The notes: a model not told the origin generated them from the sequence alone. 40,896 nt of DNA from Nymphaea colorata (GCF_008831285.2 NW_022204818.1:1-40896); one strand, 5' to 3'. Shown: positions 1 to 11,416, numbered from the stretch's first letter. Numbers and translations are program-made.

Positions 1-1663
1 GGTGCCTACCTCATCTCTTGCAGCCGGAGTCGATGCTCGAGCACTAGCCAGCTACTAGGTGGTGTTCTCGCCGAGGGTACTAGTCCAGCCTCTCGACTAG
101 TCTTCTCCACCGGTGGTACTAGCCGCTTTCCACTAGTTTTTCCCTAAGACTTCCCGAGTATAGCCTCTAGTCCTCCTCCGTGATCGAGGGGCCTGCACGT
201 GAAGAAGGAGCAATTCCGTCGGGGATTTGTGCACAGAATAAAGACAGCAAGGGGAGGTTTTCCGGCAACCTCCAAGCTCGCTTCACCCTATGTTGCTTCA
301 GCCAGAGCCACGGGTTGTAGCCTTTGAGATTCCGATCACTGCCGGCAAGGCCGATGAGGGGAAGAGAGAAACTCCCACACGGGAACAGAGACAATGAACA
401 TCATGACCTTCGACTAATCCGTCCATCCGTCGTCAATTGATATTTAGGAAAAAAAAATCAAAATTGGAAAAGGAAATCGATGCAGGTTTGTTGCAGAATT
501 CCAGTTTGTTGTAAATCGGCATGAGCATCTCCTAGTGAAAGAGAGAGGAGAACAGACCCAAAACACAGGGCTTTTTGGCCAGCCCTCATTTCAACGGAAA
601 TGAAAGAGAGAGATGCTTGTACCTTGGCTGCCAATGAGCACTTTTCCTATCAAGTCTTAATCAGTGTTATAAAAATCTCACTGTGAATCAAATTGGTTAG
701 GGTGCCCATTTGGTGAATTGGCTGATTCAAAGACTCAATCAGTTGGGCTTAGAAACAAATATTATCTACTTTTGTCAAAGAAATAAATAATATAAAAAAA
801 GAAAAATCTTAAAGGACTTGAGAAATAACAAAAAGTGATAAATGGCAAGTCTACATCCACCGTAGTTTGCCAGCAATTTGATCCACACCTACGATTCATA
901 ATCTGTTTCTCTTTGATCAAGTTGAAGGCCAAACAGCCCCTAATATCTACCATCTTCTGTTGCAGCATCGCTAAAGTGGTCACTGGTCATGACAACTAGA
1001 CCAATCACAATGCTCACAGCAGAAAGAAAATAGGAGCAAAATGGAAAGTTGTGCTTATGGCAATTTTCAAAAGCAGCCTTCAGTGTTCAGGAGATGAGGA
1101 GTCCCCTCCTGGAAAAGAGAAGTTGTGGCAATCACTGCATGGACAAAAAACTTGCATAAGTAACTCTCCCTATGAGGCACATATCATTTGTAAGAAAGAA
1201 CAAGAATTTGCTTCATACATATGGTCCTCTTCTACTTTAAGTCACTTTCTCATGTTTCTTCAATTTCTTCATTTTCCTTCATAATTAGATTTTCACGTGT
1301 ACAAGGAAAAAAAAATTGTTATAATACAGGGGTTTTCATACAAGAACTTGCCAAAGTCCAGCTTGAACTCATATGACTGCAAACCTTCTACATCAAATGT
1401 GTGAATATTTTGGAGGAAAAAATAATTCATAGGCACACTATAATTGTGGTAATCTATAAAGCAATTGCCTCTTCCATAAAAAAGGTAAAAACAAACTGAA
1501 ATTAGAACATAGTAACATAGTAGCATTAAAATCCTATATCTAGTTGAACCCTTACTATCTTGGAGATGTTCAACAATGACATCAAAAGACAGTGGACACT
1601 TCTGTCAAGTACCAACAAGAACAAACGAGAACATCCTTTTCAGTGACAATGAAGCTCACATAC
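1..1663. other. Unassigned DNA; CTAG-rich start
   Basis: I recognise no gene here. The first ~175 bases are GC-richer than the rest and carry CTAG-type hexamers (tactagg, actagt, gactagt, ctctagt) at uneven spacing, suggesting an old repeat or a 5' leader cut by the window edge. On the minus strand 167-394 is open for 75 codons, but its protein (Trp- and Arg-rich middle, no known motif) matches nothing I know. From ~430 onward the sequence is AT-rich with frequent stops in all frames. Confidence 0.4.
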
Positions 1664-1810
1664 CTCCTTTCTTTAATCGTTATTGACATCCCAAGCTGTG
1701 GAGGTGGCACCTTTAGTTGAACTTGATACGAGCATCAGATGAAAATTGGTTTGGAAGAAGACAGAGCTTTACATGCTTGCATATCAGTGAGTACAATGCA
1801 AATGTCCCAC
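1664..1810 (-). pseudogene. Decayed exon of a KT/HAK/KUP potassium transporter
   Basis: Read on the minus strand, an acceptor (TTATTGCAG) is followed by a frame GTFALYSLICKHVKLCLLPN, the signature stretch at the end of the second transmembrane region of plant KT/HAK/KUP potassium/proton symporters (family consensus GGTFALYSLLCRHAK...LLPN). It continues with a family-like linker (SDARIK, then after a frame change QLKVPPPQLGMSITIKER). The exon ends at a good donor, GAG|GTATGTG. The frame breaks at about 1720-1725, where a codon and one more base seem to be missing, so a stop (TAA) follows KFN. I could not find neighbouring exons (N-terminal membrane segments or the GDGVLTP exon) on either side. 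This is an isolated exon remnant, or one exon of a gene whose other exons I failed to see. Confidence 0.68.
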
Positions 1811-2364
1811 CTGCAATAAAATTGAGCAACCAAAGGCAAGTCCTGCAATTAGATCTCATAACTAAGATTTAGCTATGAGGACAAAAAGAAAGCATGCTTT
1901 TAACTGTATGAATTGACATGTTAGCTCTGAAAATAAAACACAATATACGCACATTTGAACAATGGGCCCATAAGCCACAGTTTCCCCAATGCTGAATACT
2001 GCCCTCATTTATGGATAAACAAAACACATATTAGTCAAAATATGATAAATATCCATAACACTCAACTAACATGACACAAGAAGAAACTGAATACTAACCT
2101 GGTCCGAAACCATAAAGGACCCAACTGTCGAAGCGAAGGCATGGGTGGGTAGTTGGTGGCGATGAAGAATAACTCCACCTCATTTTGCAAAACCATGTAT
2201 TGCAAGCCAAGACAAATATTAGATGAAGCCAAGAACAAAATTCATGCAACTTCAAAGGATAGAACTTTTCAAAAACGTCACAGTTCAAAATCGACCAGTT
2301 CTTTTGAAAACAGATAAGAGATCTTCCATGATAGCCTCAACCCTAAGTCTAGGTTATGTCATTT
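1811..2364. other. Unassigned AT-rich DNA
   Basis: No gene is supported. The minus strand is open at 2094-2288 for 64 codons, but the product has no recognisable motif and no flanking splice sites that extend it. If the potassium-transporter exon at 1664-1810 belonged to a real gene, its upstream exons should lie here or beyond; I looked for the family's N-terminal membrane segments and did not see them. Confidence 0.35.
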
Positions 2365-3490
2365 AAAACACGATAAAGACATTTCAACGGGTTGAAGACA
2401 TTCGGTTAAGATGGAATTACGGGTCAGGTACCCAAATGATGTGCCTCTCCTAAGACAAAGGAAAAGATGGACAAATTGTCACATTCAACATAAGTGAACT
2501 AGGTTTGAAGAGTTCCATCTATTCCACGAATGGACTAGTAGTTTGTTAATGAAATGGCAAACACCTTTCAAGACCAAAGGGGATTGGTTAGTTCCTCTTA
2601 TGCCAAGAAAACCTCGAAATATGACAAAAGATGTCAAATTTTGACTTTGAAATAGTTCAAAATTATCACTTTAACTCATAAGCTTGAGTGCTCGTGTTGT
2701 GCAAGTAATATGTCATTCACTTATCCATAGTACCATACAAGGATTAGGATTCATTTCGCATCAATGTCGTCGAACCTCTAGAAGGGATATCTTTCAATTT
2801 CCAAAATGTACCATAAAGGAATAATCCGCGACATCTTAGCTAATAAAAAAAAAGGAGCAGATATTGACCCCAAATTCGCACATCCACAAAAGATCGTTAC
2901 ATTCAATTCCTGCGAGTTCAACCTTCATGTCTTTCATCTTTTGGCAGGCACCTTTTGTTTTTTTTTTCTTAGTTTTTTTGTTTTTCTTTCTTTTGCATTT
3001 AGCTTTTTGCTATTTTTTTTTCTTTGATTTCGTTTTCAGGCCGACCTTCACCTTCAAGGGAATACCTCACCACCTCAAAGGCTACTACGAAGCTCCACTG
3101 ATTTGGTGGTTATGTGTAGCTTTGTCACGTGTCCAACCTGCTTCACCTTACGGGTTTTCGACGAGCCAAAGGTTCGTAAGTCATTATCTTCGCGAAATAG
3201 ACATAAATCAGCTTTATGCCTACTCGGTACTCTTGATGGCTGACTTAGAGGAACAACTACACAAGCCCCGAGCCAATCTCTCAACACTCATTTTGCTACC
3301 TGCCAAGATCTTACAGAGCATTGTGGCTTCTCTCTCAGTATATATTCATGTTAAATCCTTGCAAATGTTTGAACACCAGAGTCAATAGTATTTCCTAGTC
3401 TTAATTTTCTCGGCTTCATAGGAGTTTTCCTTACTGTTCAGATCCAGGATTTTTTCAGCTTTCCTCTTCCATTGCTTGACAACAAAAACT
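2365..3490 (+). repeat. Dispersed repeat, copy A (~1.1 kb)
   Basis: This stretch aligns along its length with ~11417-12543. Shared blocks include the run around 'gcttgagtgctcgtgttgtg', the segment 'ctctagaagg..atct', and a coding-looking piece at ~3040-3260 (FTFKGIPHHLKGYYEAPLIW) whose counterpart in copy B reads FTFEGIPHHPKGYYEAPPLW. In copy A the frame is open from about 2864 to 3388, but the N-terminal part is a Phe-rich translation of a T-rich run, so it is probably not a protein. Differences between copies are mostly C/T and G/A changes, as in methylated transposons. Copies end together near 'cttccattg.ttgac.acaaa', which gives a probable element boundary at ~3490. I do not recognise the family; non-coding DNA of an LTR retrotransposon is the likeliest identity. 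Confidence 0.62.
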
Positions 3491-5092
3491 TGATAGTTTC
3501 TCCTACTCGAGAAGATCCTAAGAGTAAAGCAAAGACATATCATTATGAGCGAAGGCATTTTTAAAATGTTTTTAAACAAAATTAAAATTTTTTTTACTTT
3601 ACAAATGTTCTTGACATCAAATGGTATATCACGAGGAGGCATGAACTCTACTTCCTAAAGAGATGGGTGAATGCAAAACAAGATGGGTAGACTGAGTAAG
3701 AGGCAAACTTTTCGACTTCTGATAGGTTCACAAATCTGGTTTAAAAAGACATTATATTGTAAAGAACCGATATGAAAACTAAGGATTTTTTTACTCTATA
3801 GAAGTAGAGGATTTTAGAAAACCAAAATTCAGATTTTTTTGAACAATTTTGGTATTTTTTTATTCTTCCCAATTTCTGTACAAAGTAGAACAAAATAAAA
3901 GTTCTCAAAAACAATTTTTCCTAATTAAACTATTAAAGGTCAGTAAAAAACCCACAAATTCAGAAAACTATAATCACATGCAAGAAGATCGAAACACAAA
4001 ATGCTTGCACCAAAGATGAATATACAACACTCAAGCACACAGGGCACGAATAATACAAATACAAAGAAGAAATCACACTATGTTATTCTATACAATTTAT
4101 AGAAAACAGATTTCCTCTTCAAAGAATAGAGTAACTCACTTCTTGTAATGGACCATCAACCTTCATCGTATTCCCAAAGGTTACCATGACAATTAATTGG
4201 TGCTGCATTAAAAGGAAACATTTTTTGACAATAAGACTGTCTTAGACAAGTGCAGTCCACCAATTAAGAAGGAAAGAAAGAAAAAAAGGAAAAAAATGCA
4301 TACCCGATAACGACTGCTAAAGCCTGTCTACAACAATGTGCTGCCTCATTGAGCCTTCCCTTTCTCACGACAAATTTGACCCGCCATCAGCAGAATTAGG
4401 TCACAAGTCATAACTGCAAATACAAGAAAAGCGGAATTATAGGAAAGATCTAAGCAATATTTAGAACTAGTCAAGGATAGGAGAAGAAACCATACGATTT
4501 GAAAGCCAATAATGTCATTAATGCTAGGAAGTACAATAGACAGACCCAAATTTAACTAAACAGATGAAGGTATTTAGCAGCCAACAAAGAAAAGCGACAA
4601 CGTAGGAAAGTCCGATATTCATATAACATCCATGTTGTAAGCAAACACTTTTCTAAAGCACGCTAGTTGATAGCTAGAAGGTGTCGCTGTGACCAATAGG
4701 TCACAGGCTGACAGCAACAATTTTGATAGCGAGATGATCACATCTGCTATAATGCATTGACTTTAACAATATGCAGCCTTTTTTATTTTGATACTTTGAT
4801 CATACAAGCCAATAGTATTTTACTGTATTTATGTTAACATTTAAATATAAAAACGGCTTTCTAATTAAAATTTCAAAATTTTTAAAAGAGCATCCAACAA
4901 ATCGTAATACCACAAAACAAATGCATTAGAATGAGATCCAGGAGCAAAGACTGAAAAACCATCCATACTGATTGAAACTGAATGCAAATCAGTGACGGAG
5001 CCACATATGAACTGCCCACATCAGCCCTTCAATGTTTCTTTATTTTCACATTAACATATTCAAATATTTGTATGTATGAATGTATGTATATG
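3491..5092. other. Unassigned AT-rich DNA
   Basis: No gene, RNA or element recognised. A minus-strand stretch 4346-4549 is open for 67 codons; within it an acceptor-like 'tatttgcag' precedes a short hydrophobic run (CDLILLMAGQICRE) and a GTATGC donor-like site follows, but no family match and no continuing frame is seen. Confidence 0.35.
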
Positions 5093-5116
5093 TACATATA
5101 TATATATATATATATA
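5093..5116. repeat. (TA)n microsatellite
   Basis: A perfect alternating TA run of about 12 units is visible, preceded by a degenerate tgtatgtatgtata stretch. Confidence 0.9.
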
Positions 5117-5565
5117 AGTGCCCTTTCGGATATGAAAATCTGCTACTGGAGCAAATGCTAGTGATTGAGCCTTTCCAGTACCTAACAACGGAGTCACAAC
5201 AGAGAAACGCTATGAGAAGAGATCTGTAGGTCAATAGCTTTTTATATTTAAAAAAAAATTGTGGTCAATTGGTGGGGTTTCAGTATTTAAAGATTAAGAG
5301 AGACAATTTAATAATCATTAAAGGGAAGAGGAGCAGAAAGAAGACAACAAGGAATCATCTTTCTATCATCAGTTTAACCATATTTACTGCCTCAATGAGG
5401 TCTACAATAAAAAAAAAAGGAGCTTAAGGGGACAAAAAGAGAGATCCCTATGTGGGGGAGACTGCCGGTTAGATGTCGTCCCTCGTTGATCTGTACGGTG
5501 GACAGATATCTACTGGTCTCTCGTATGGTTCCAAACAAAGAAGACATGATATAGGGCATTAACCG

Positions 5566-5582
5566 GCTCTGCTACCAATTGT
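5566..5582 (-). other. Possible primer-binding site of a minus-strand copia element
   Basis: The bases ggctctgctaccaatt read on the minus strand as AATTGGTAGCAGAGCC. That is one base different from the usual Ty1/copia primer-binding site complementary to initiator methionine tRNA (TGGTATCAGAGC). The flanking 'tgttgaaagaatct' on the plus strand would then be the inner edge of a minus-strand LTR. Because its orientation opposes the pol fragment at 5.8-6.8 kb, it would belong to a different insertion. I did not find the rest of that element. Confidence 0.4.
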
Positions 5583-5769
5583 TTGTTGAAAGAATCTAGA
5601 TTCACATGCACAAGTTCACACGTAGATATAAACCGGTCAGATGCTTATCGGTTCTTGTCATGATACACAACGAGAGAAGAATGAAGAATGAAGATGGATA
5701 ATCAATTACAAGTTCTTCATCTTCCCTTGAATCTTTGATATGTCAGCAAGATTACAAAGGAGTTGAATT

Positions 5770-7160
5770 GTGAACTCTGCAAATCGTTGTGTTTTACAGG
5801 ACTTGGTGACAGGGAAGAGGATTGGGATTGGTTTGGTGTCTGAAGGCTTATATCGACTTCCCATCCATGTGGCCAATTCTCTTATGACAGCAGTTAGCAG
5901 GACCGAGAAGAAGAGAGAAGATTGTCTTCAGTTATTTTTGTATTGGCATGAACACCTTGGACATCCCCGTTTTGGAGTTTTGAAACAGCTATTTCCTGAA
6001 TTATGTTCTAATTTGATCATATCTATGATATCTTGTGATGTATGTCAATTTGCTAAACATGTTAGGGCTTCTTACCCTGTTTCAAACAATCTTGCTAATG
6101 AAAATTTTTCTCTGATTCATTCCGATGTGTGGGGGCCTTCTGGAATTCATACCCGTTGTGGTGGTTTTCAGTATTTTATAACCTTTATAGATGATTACTT
6201 AAGGAATACCTTTGTTTACCTGTTGAAAGATCGTAGTGAAGTGTCGCATATCATAGAGACCTTCTTTGTTCTTGTGGAGAACCAATATGGTGGTTCCGTT
6301 AAGATTTATGTTTGTCAAGCTGTTGAGGATTTCCTTTGAAAACTGGCGATTGTTCATTAGACATCTTGCAGTTGTACCCCTCCTCAAAATGGGCTCGCTG
6401 AGAGGAAAAATCGTCAGCTGCTTAATGTCACCAGAGTCCTCTTGTTTCAAAGAAATCTTCTGAAACATTATTGGGGAGATGTTGTTCTTACTCGTGCATA
6501 CTTGATTAACCGCATGCCTAGTCGTGTGTTAAATGGGCGAACCTTCCACTCTATGCTTCCAGGGAATCATCAACCATTTCATCTTCCCTCTCGTGTCTTA
6601 GGATATGTTTGCTTCATTCATGATCACAGCCCTATAGTCAAAAAACTTGATCTAAGGTCAATCAAGGGAATATTTATTGGGTATCCTCATACTCAAAAGG
6701 GGTATAAATGTCTTGATCCCACCACTGGTCGTGTTTACACGTTACCAAGGATGTCACATTCTCGGAACATGTCTCTTATTTTGGTGAGAATTCTCTTTAG
6801 GGGGAGAAGTCTATGTCAGGGGAAGAGTATTATCTGAGTCAGGAAATTTCTTGGAGTACAAGCGAGAAGAGAGTCCACCGTTTGTTGAGGTGCTTGAACA
6901 TCAAAGGAATGAAGGATGTTCCACTGGGACGGAAGAGGAATGTAGTCGTTTATTTGGGCAGGTGTACTCTAGGCGAAGAGTTTGTATAGATAAGGTGACT
7001 GATGGTGATAATTTTACTCCTAATCCCAATCCTTCTTCTTCCCTGGATGACCCAAGTCATGCTCAGGAAGACATTCAGACAGAAACTGTTCAGACAGAAA
7101 CTAAAAAGGAGGAGCTTCCCACTGATTGTTCAACTATTTGCTTGGAGTCCAAGATGCTGA
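5770..7160 (+). pseudogene. Ty1/copia pol remnant (GAG-pre-integrase, integrase)
   Basis: The first frame (to 6339) carries a GAG-pre-integrase segment (VSEGLYRLP), the integrase zinc-binding His-His-Cys-Cys pattern (WHEHLGHPRF ... CDVCQFAKH) and the start of the catalytic core with two acidic positions (IHSDVWGPS ... FITFIDDY). After 6300 the frame changes at least twice and the third core acidic region is scrambled. The next recognisable frame, 6442-6837, holds the integrase C-terminal segment (LTRAYLINRMPSRVLNG, then DLRSIKGIFIGYPHTQKGYK). A further open stretch, 6851-7339, is the low-complexity linker that normally precedes reverse transcriptase (FTPNPNPSSSLDD). No reverse transcriptase or RNase H motif is visible, nor gag or protease upstream, so the copy is truncated at both ends and inactive. 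Confidence 0.88.
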
Positions 7161-7380
7161 CAATGCTGACACAATGTGTTGAATTGTCAATCCTACTGAT
7201 TGTTCAACTATTTGCAGAAAAGAATAATACATTCTCTTCAAAATGCATGCTTGAAACAAAACGTGAAAGGGGTGGAAAGAAACAATACATCCTCATCACA
7301 CAATCGGAGTCCTGTCAGACCTCTGCAAACGGCTTGTAGATGAACATTCAACTTCAAAAATTGCAATGGTACATTGATGC

Positions 7381-7394
7381 ATAGGGGGAGGTGA
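7381..7394 (+). other. Possible polypurine tract of the copia remnant
   Basis: A purine-only run, atagggggaggtga, lies downstream of the copia pol remnant in the position where plant copia elements keep the tract priming plus-strand synthesis before the 3' LTR. No matching LTR pair could be identified, so this is suggestive only. Confidence 0.3.
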
Positions 7395-7849
7395 TAAAAT
7401 GCTCATAATCCCTTTCTTCACAACCACCGACTACCAATTTTAAGAGAAAATACAATGCATGCAGAATCAATGATCAAATCTTTATAGATCATCCTATTGC
7501 CTCCTTGTTCTACTATACCATCAACAATTATGAAGACAGGTAGAGTCTCCCCTACAAAAAAGCATATTCAAGTGTCATACGCACTCAAGAGAGAAAGGGC
7601 CTAGCCTTTGCAATAAATAAGAGGCTTGAAGTGAGAAACAAAACAAAGTAAAGATACCAATGTAGAAGAAGTAGCAGCAAATATAGATGACTATAAAACT
7701 CCAGTATACACATGCATCCTTATGCCTGGGTATAGCCATGACATGTGCAACTAACGTACCTGCATTTAAATAGAATCACAAGCTCAATGAAGAGAACACG
7801 ACAGTTACTGCAACTACTTTAACTAAAACTCAAACAAGCATGGCATACA
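7395..7849. other. Unassigned DNA, possibly decayed LTR
   Basis: No reading frame or RNA recognised. If the purine run at ~7385 is a polypurine tract, this stretch would be the decayed 3' LTR, but I found no second copy near 5.7 kb to confirm it. Confidence 0.3.
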
Positions 7850-9010
7850 TATTATAATGTATATTATATGTACATTGTACACATGTACAATTGTACATAC
7901 ATATTATAATGTACATTATATATATATATATATATATATATTGTATATATTGTTATATACTATATATGTATGCATACATGTACAGATTTGTATATGTATA
8001 TATACACATGTACATATACATACATACGGTTTATTAATTAAGCATACATATTATGTATGTATAATATATAATATAATATATGTGTATATACGTATATTAT
8101 TATATATGTAATTATAACTATTAATAAAATTGTAACATGTATTATACATATATATTGTCTTACATCTGTAATAATGTATAGTATATGTCATATATAATAC
8201 TTATATATCTCATATATTACTTCATATGTACATAGTGCTACATACATGTTATATGTTAACGCATACGAATATTATAAATATACATATACATTTTATACAA
8301 TTATATATAAAATTTATGTAATACACATATGTACAATTATAATAGTTATATATACATACCATAGTGAACAGATTAGTTATTCTTTATGACAGACTATACA
8401 ATATAAGATGTATTATATTGGGACTAGATATTCCCAGTATATTGGGTTAGACCCCTACACAGGCACTATTTACCATGCTTATGACTATGTATATATATTA
8501 CACTATTATATTGGTCCCTATACACAATAGTAACCATGTATATAGTTATCTAATATGGTAATACTGGGCCAATAGGGTACATACTTACGGGATTGGTAAC
8601 ATAGGTATATGATGTTATAGATATGGTACATGCACAAACATATTATATAACCATGTACTAAATAGCGTACATTTACTTATACAGCCCACCATATATAAGT
8701 ATATTTATGGCCATAACCCCTATACAGTTACAACCAAATAACATGGCTTATCATCCTATTGGTTATATATATTAGGGTCCTTATGACCATTATATGTATA
8801 CATCTTTATATAGTAATATGAATAGTAACTTATACATTATACTATACTGGTTATAGCATATAACAAGTCTTGCCGTAATATGATGAAGGTACCATACTTC
8901 ACCAAGGGTAAACATATATTAAAAAGTAATAACATGGTTATAGGGCTATGAACCTATTCTGATCATAATACTATATTATGACCTCTAATAACATAACACC
9001 AGTTGCCTTA
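7850..9010. repeat. AT-rich low-complexity block with TA and GTAC palindromes
   Basis: This block is made almost entirely of alternating purine/pyrimidine steps: tatata, catacatata, gtacatgtac and variants. Near its start are self-complementary pieces such as acatgtacaattgtacat, and a perfect TA run sits at about 7914-7941. Composition loosens towards 8400-9000, where short words such as 'ccatgtat', 'ttatata' and 'gggtt' recur. The apparent 84-codon frame at 7857-8111 is only a translation of the repeat (Tyr/Ile/His). Such tracts arise by microsatellite expansion and decay. Confidence 0.75.
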
Positions 9011-9045
9011 TATTAAATGGGATAATACTCAAAAACAATAGTGCT

Positions 9046-9291
9046 ATGTCTGGTAGAAAGCTTTGTCAATCCGTGAACTTTGGAAGACTTGAACAGAAAT
9101 TACAATCATTTGCTGATTTATATGCAAAAAAAGGTAACTCAACTTCGGAAAGTGTAAATTTAATGAGACGCACAAGGATGATTGAGGGGCTTCTTAGTTA
9201 TTTCCATGCCAAGCATTGCATGTACAAGCAAGAAGAAATGACCAGGCTGCACACATTATCTATGTCACCAGCTTGCAGTTGGGTTGACTGA
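9046..9291 (+). CDS. Unrecognised 81-codon open frame
   Basis: This frame starts with ATG at 9046 and ends with TGA at 9289-9291. The product ([18 protein letters not shown], then [17 protein letters not shown]) looks like a charged helical segment rather than repeat translation. No family comes to mind. Its 3' end overlaps, on the opposite strand, the tail of the B3-domain remnant, and its 5' end borders the AT-rich block with no clear promoter. It could be a stray exon of another broken gene or chance. Confidence 0.2.
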   Translation: MSGRKLCQSVNFGRLEQKLQSFADLYAKKGNSTSESVNLMRRTRMIEGLLSYFHAKHCMYKQEEMTRLHTLSMSPACSWVD

Positions 9292-10485
9292 ATGATGATG
9301 TTACACCTTCCAACACATACATCCTACTGTTATTATTTGGCAAAAATAGAAATTGAAATACCCAATCATTTCCATTTGCATCCCGAATCCTAAAAGGCAG
9401 TCCTTCAGGATGAGAAATTGCTGGGAAGTATGTCTGTTCAAGATTAAGAATTGCATAAGAATCAAGCATATGAGTGTACCAAAAACCAAATTTAATTGAA
9501 GGAAGTCCAAGGAAGAAAGCAGTCTAAACAAGTTAGCCGCTCTAGTATATGGCAAGACAAGAGGACGAAAAAGTCTAACATGGTCTTAGTTTCAGAAAAG
9601 ACAACAATAAAAATTTCAGTAACATACCTCTACACACTTTTTTGGCACATTTTTGGCAGCTCCAGGCACCCTATCCGACCTGCATCACTAGCACTCAATG
9701 TTTTCTCAAATAAAGGGGTGATAATAGAATTTGAGCTTACAGAAGGTCAAGGATCACATGGAGGACTTGGATTCACTATAATATCAACAAATCAAGTGAA
9801 AATTTTGGAGTGAATCAATCACTCCAAGCAAATATGCTTTATGGGACAATTCTCAAACTACGTAGTGGTGGATACTCTCCTGATATTTTCTGAAGCTCCT
9901 GATTGCTGCTGATCCTTGGCCAACATCAAGAAAGGATAGACTGATTTCTTGCCCGTCCTTCAGTGCGATGCCTTGCCATGGTGGCCTGATTTTTTGCCTC
10001 TTTAGAAAAGTTCAGTTCAGTATGAAAGCTGGAAGGATTTTCCTGTTGCAACATAGAAGTGCATGAGATCCAGAAGGCTTGCTTGCTTGAATACCTTGCT
10101 TCATTGTCCTTCAGAGAAGCAGACCGTTGTGTTACATTTTGGCATGAACCAGACGATTCATGTTTTTGACCATCAAGAGATTTCTTGAACTTATGATCAT
10201 GTTGCTTTCAGTTTCATGGATCTTTCTTCCTTTCACATGCTTGGTATCCAGCAAGCCTCCTATATTATCTTGAACCAATGCACCTAAAGGACTCCGCACA
10301 TTAATTTCTGAATTCCCAATGTCAATCTTGTTCTGTGCAGGGAGCTTGAAGTTACCACCTGCTTCCTTTTCAAATACATTTTGATTGCCGGACCTTAATC
10401 TCCATCCTTTCCACCACCTCTCCGATGACGAGGTTCCACACTTCGGGTTGAAGCAGCTCTTCGAGAAAGAGGAGGGCGCGGCCAT
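9260..10485 (-). pseudogene. Broken VAL/HSI2-like B3-domain transcription factor gene
   Basis: The minus-strand ATG at 10485 opens a frame that begins like VAL1/VAL2 repressors: a Cys-containing N terminus, CFNPKCGTSSSERWWKGW RLRSG. In family members this leads into a PHD-like zinc finger; here the frame goes directly into an unrelated-looking linker (NFKLPAQNKIDIGNSEIN) and stops at 10132. A shifted frame continues to GRARNQSIL and WPRISSNQELQKISG, which match the segment just before the B3 domain. The B3 domain follows in two exons: [19 protein letters not shown] (about 9640-9735), then after an intron with donor GAG|GTATGTT and acceptor [28 protein letters not shown] and [13 protein letters not shown] (9300-9418). 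Lesions: a frameshift near 10135, a stop before WPRI, loss of ~20 codons' worth of frame near 9870, an ~11-base local duplication before the donor, and a one-base loss after EGVT. Zinc finger, CW and EAR regions are absent. Intron retention shows this is a duplicated genomic fragment, not a retrocopy. Confidence 0.85.
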
Positions 10486-11416
10486 CTCCTCCAACCGGAA
10501 ACAACAATAACCAGAACAAACTCTGAGCCCGCGAAGAGTATTTGTAGGGCGAACTAAAACACGCAACAACGCCAAGACTAGAAAAAGGAAATCCGCAAAC
10601 TTCTTGATCAATCTTCCAGCAAGCGAGAAAAGAGGGGAGAACCAGATGGTTTCAAGAGTCTAATTCGTGTATGTCTCTTCAAGAGTCTAACTCATGTATG
10701 TCTCTTCCTCCTCCTCCTGCATCTGCCACCACCGCTGCTGTGGCTGCCGGTGCTTTGGCTGGCCTTTGCTCGTTCAGTGTCGTCGTCTCCCTCATCGCTG
10801 TCATTGATTCCCATTACACCTTGGCATCTCATCTACCAATAGATACTAGTACAATAGAAATATTTTTTTCCCCTTGTTGTCATATGTTCAAGCATCAGTC
10901 CGAGTAGGACCATTCTCATACAATAGAACCAAATTTTCATTAGATTTTATTCTGAAACGGAAGCTTTTGGGGACTCCAAAAGGTAGGAGGTTGTCTTTAC
11001 GAATTTCTTCTCTTGCTGGAACAACTGCATTCTGAGAAAACAAAACTTTTCTAGCACTCTAGAGACGAAGCTTGGCATGGAGGCTTCCATGTTAGCAACA
11101 CATGATTCTATCATAACTGAGTTGGATGTGAACAAAATAGCTTGGCATATTTTTAAAATGTAGGCTCCCAAGTTAGCAAACACATGATTGTATCATAACC
11201 AAGTTGGATGTAAGATGCAAAGTGGTTCTCATAGATATTCCGTCAGGCAACCTACAAACCTAAGCGATGTATGATATGTAATTCAAAGACTATATCATAA
11301 TGTGACACAACCAACACACCCATGAATTTGATCAGATCATACTTATCAAAAGAATCAAGTTGTCACGGGCTGACTTTTTCAAGTCTATTTGGCCAATGGG
11401 GTGCTAAGGGATAGTT
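10486..11416. other. Unassigned DNA upstream of the B3 pseudogene
   Basis: No gene supported. A plus-strand open frame at 10671-10907 is Ala-rich (from a ctcctgcatctgccaccaccgc-type run) and has no family match; it lies where the promoter and 5' leader of the minus-strand B3 gene would be. Around 10650-10700 the phrase 'tcaagagtctaa(t/c)tc(g/a)tgtatgtctctt' occurs twice, a 28-29-base tandem duplication. A second duplication lies at 11071-11215. Confidence 0.4.
11071..11215 (+). repeat. Two-copy tandem duplication, ~70-bp unit
   Basis: Two adjacent versions share 'gcttggcat', 'gttagcaa(a)cacatgatt', 'tatcataac' and 'agttggatgt', the first from about 11071 and the second from about 11141. Divergence is considerable, so the duplication is old. 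Confidence 0.7.

Noticed and set aside
7857-8111. 84-codon frame in the AT-rich tract
   Set aside because: Its composition (Tyr, Ile, His, Thr) is fully explained by tatata/catata repeats.
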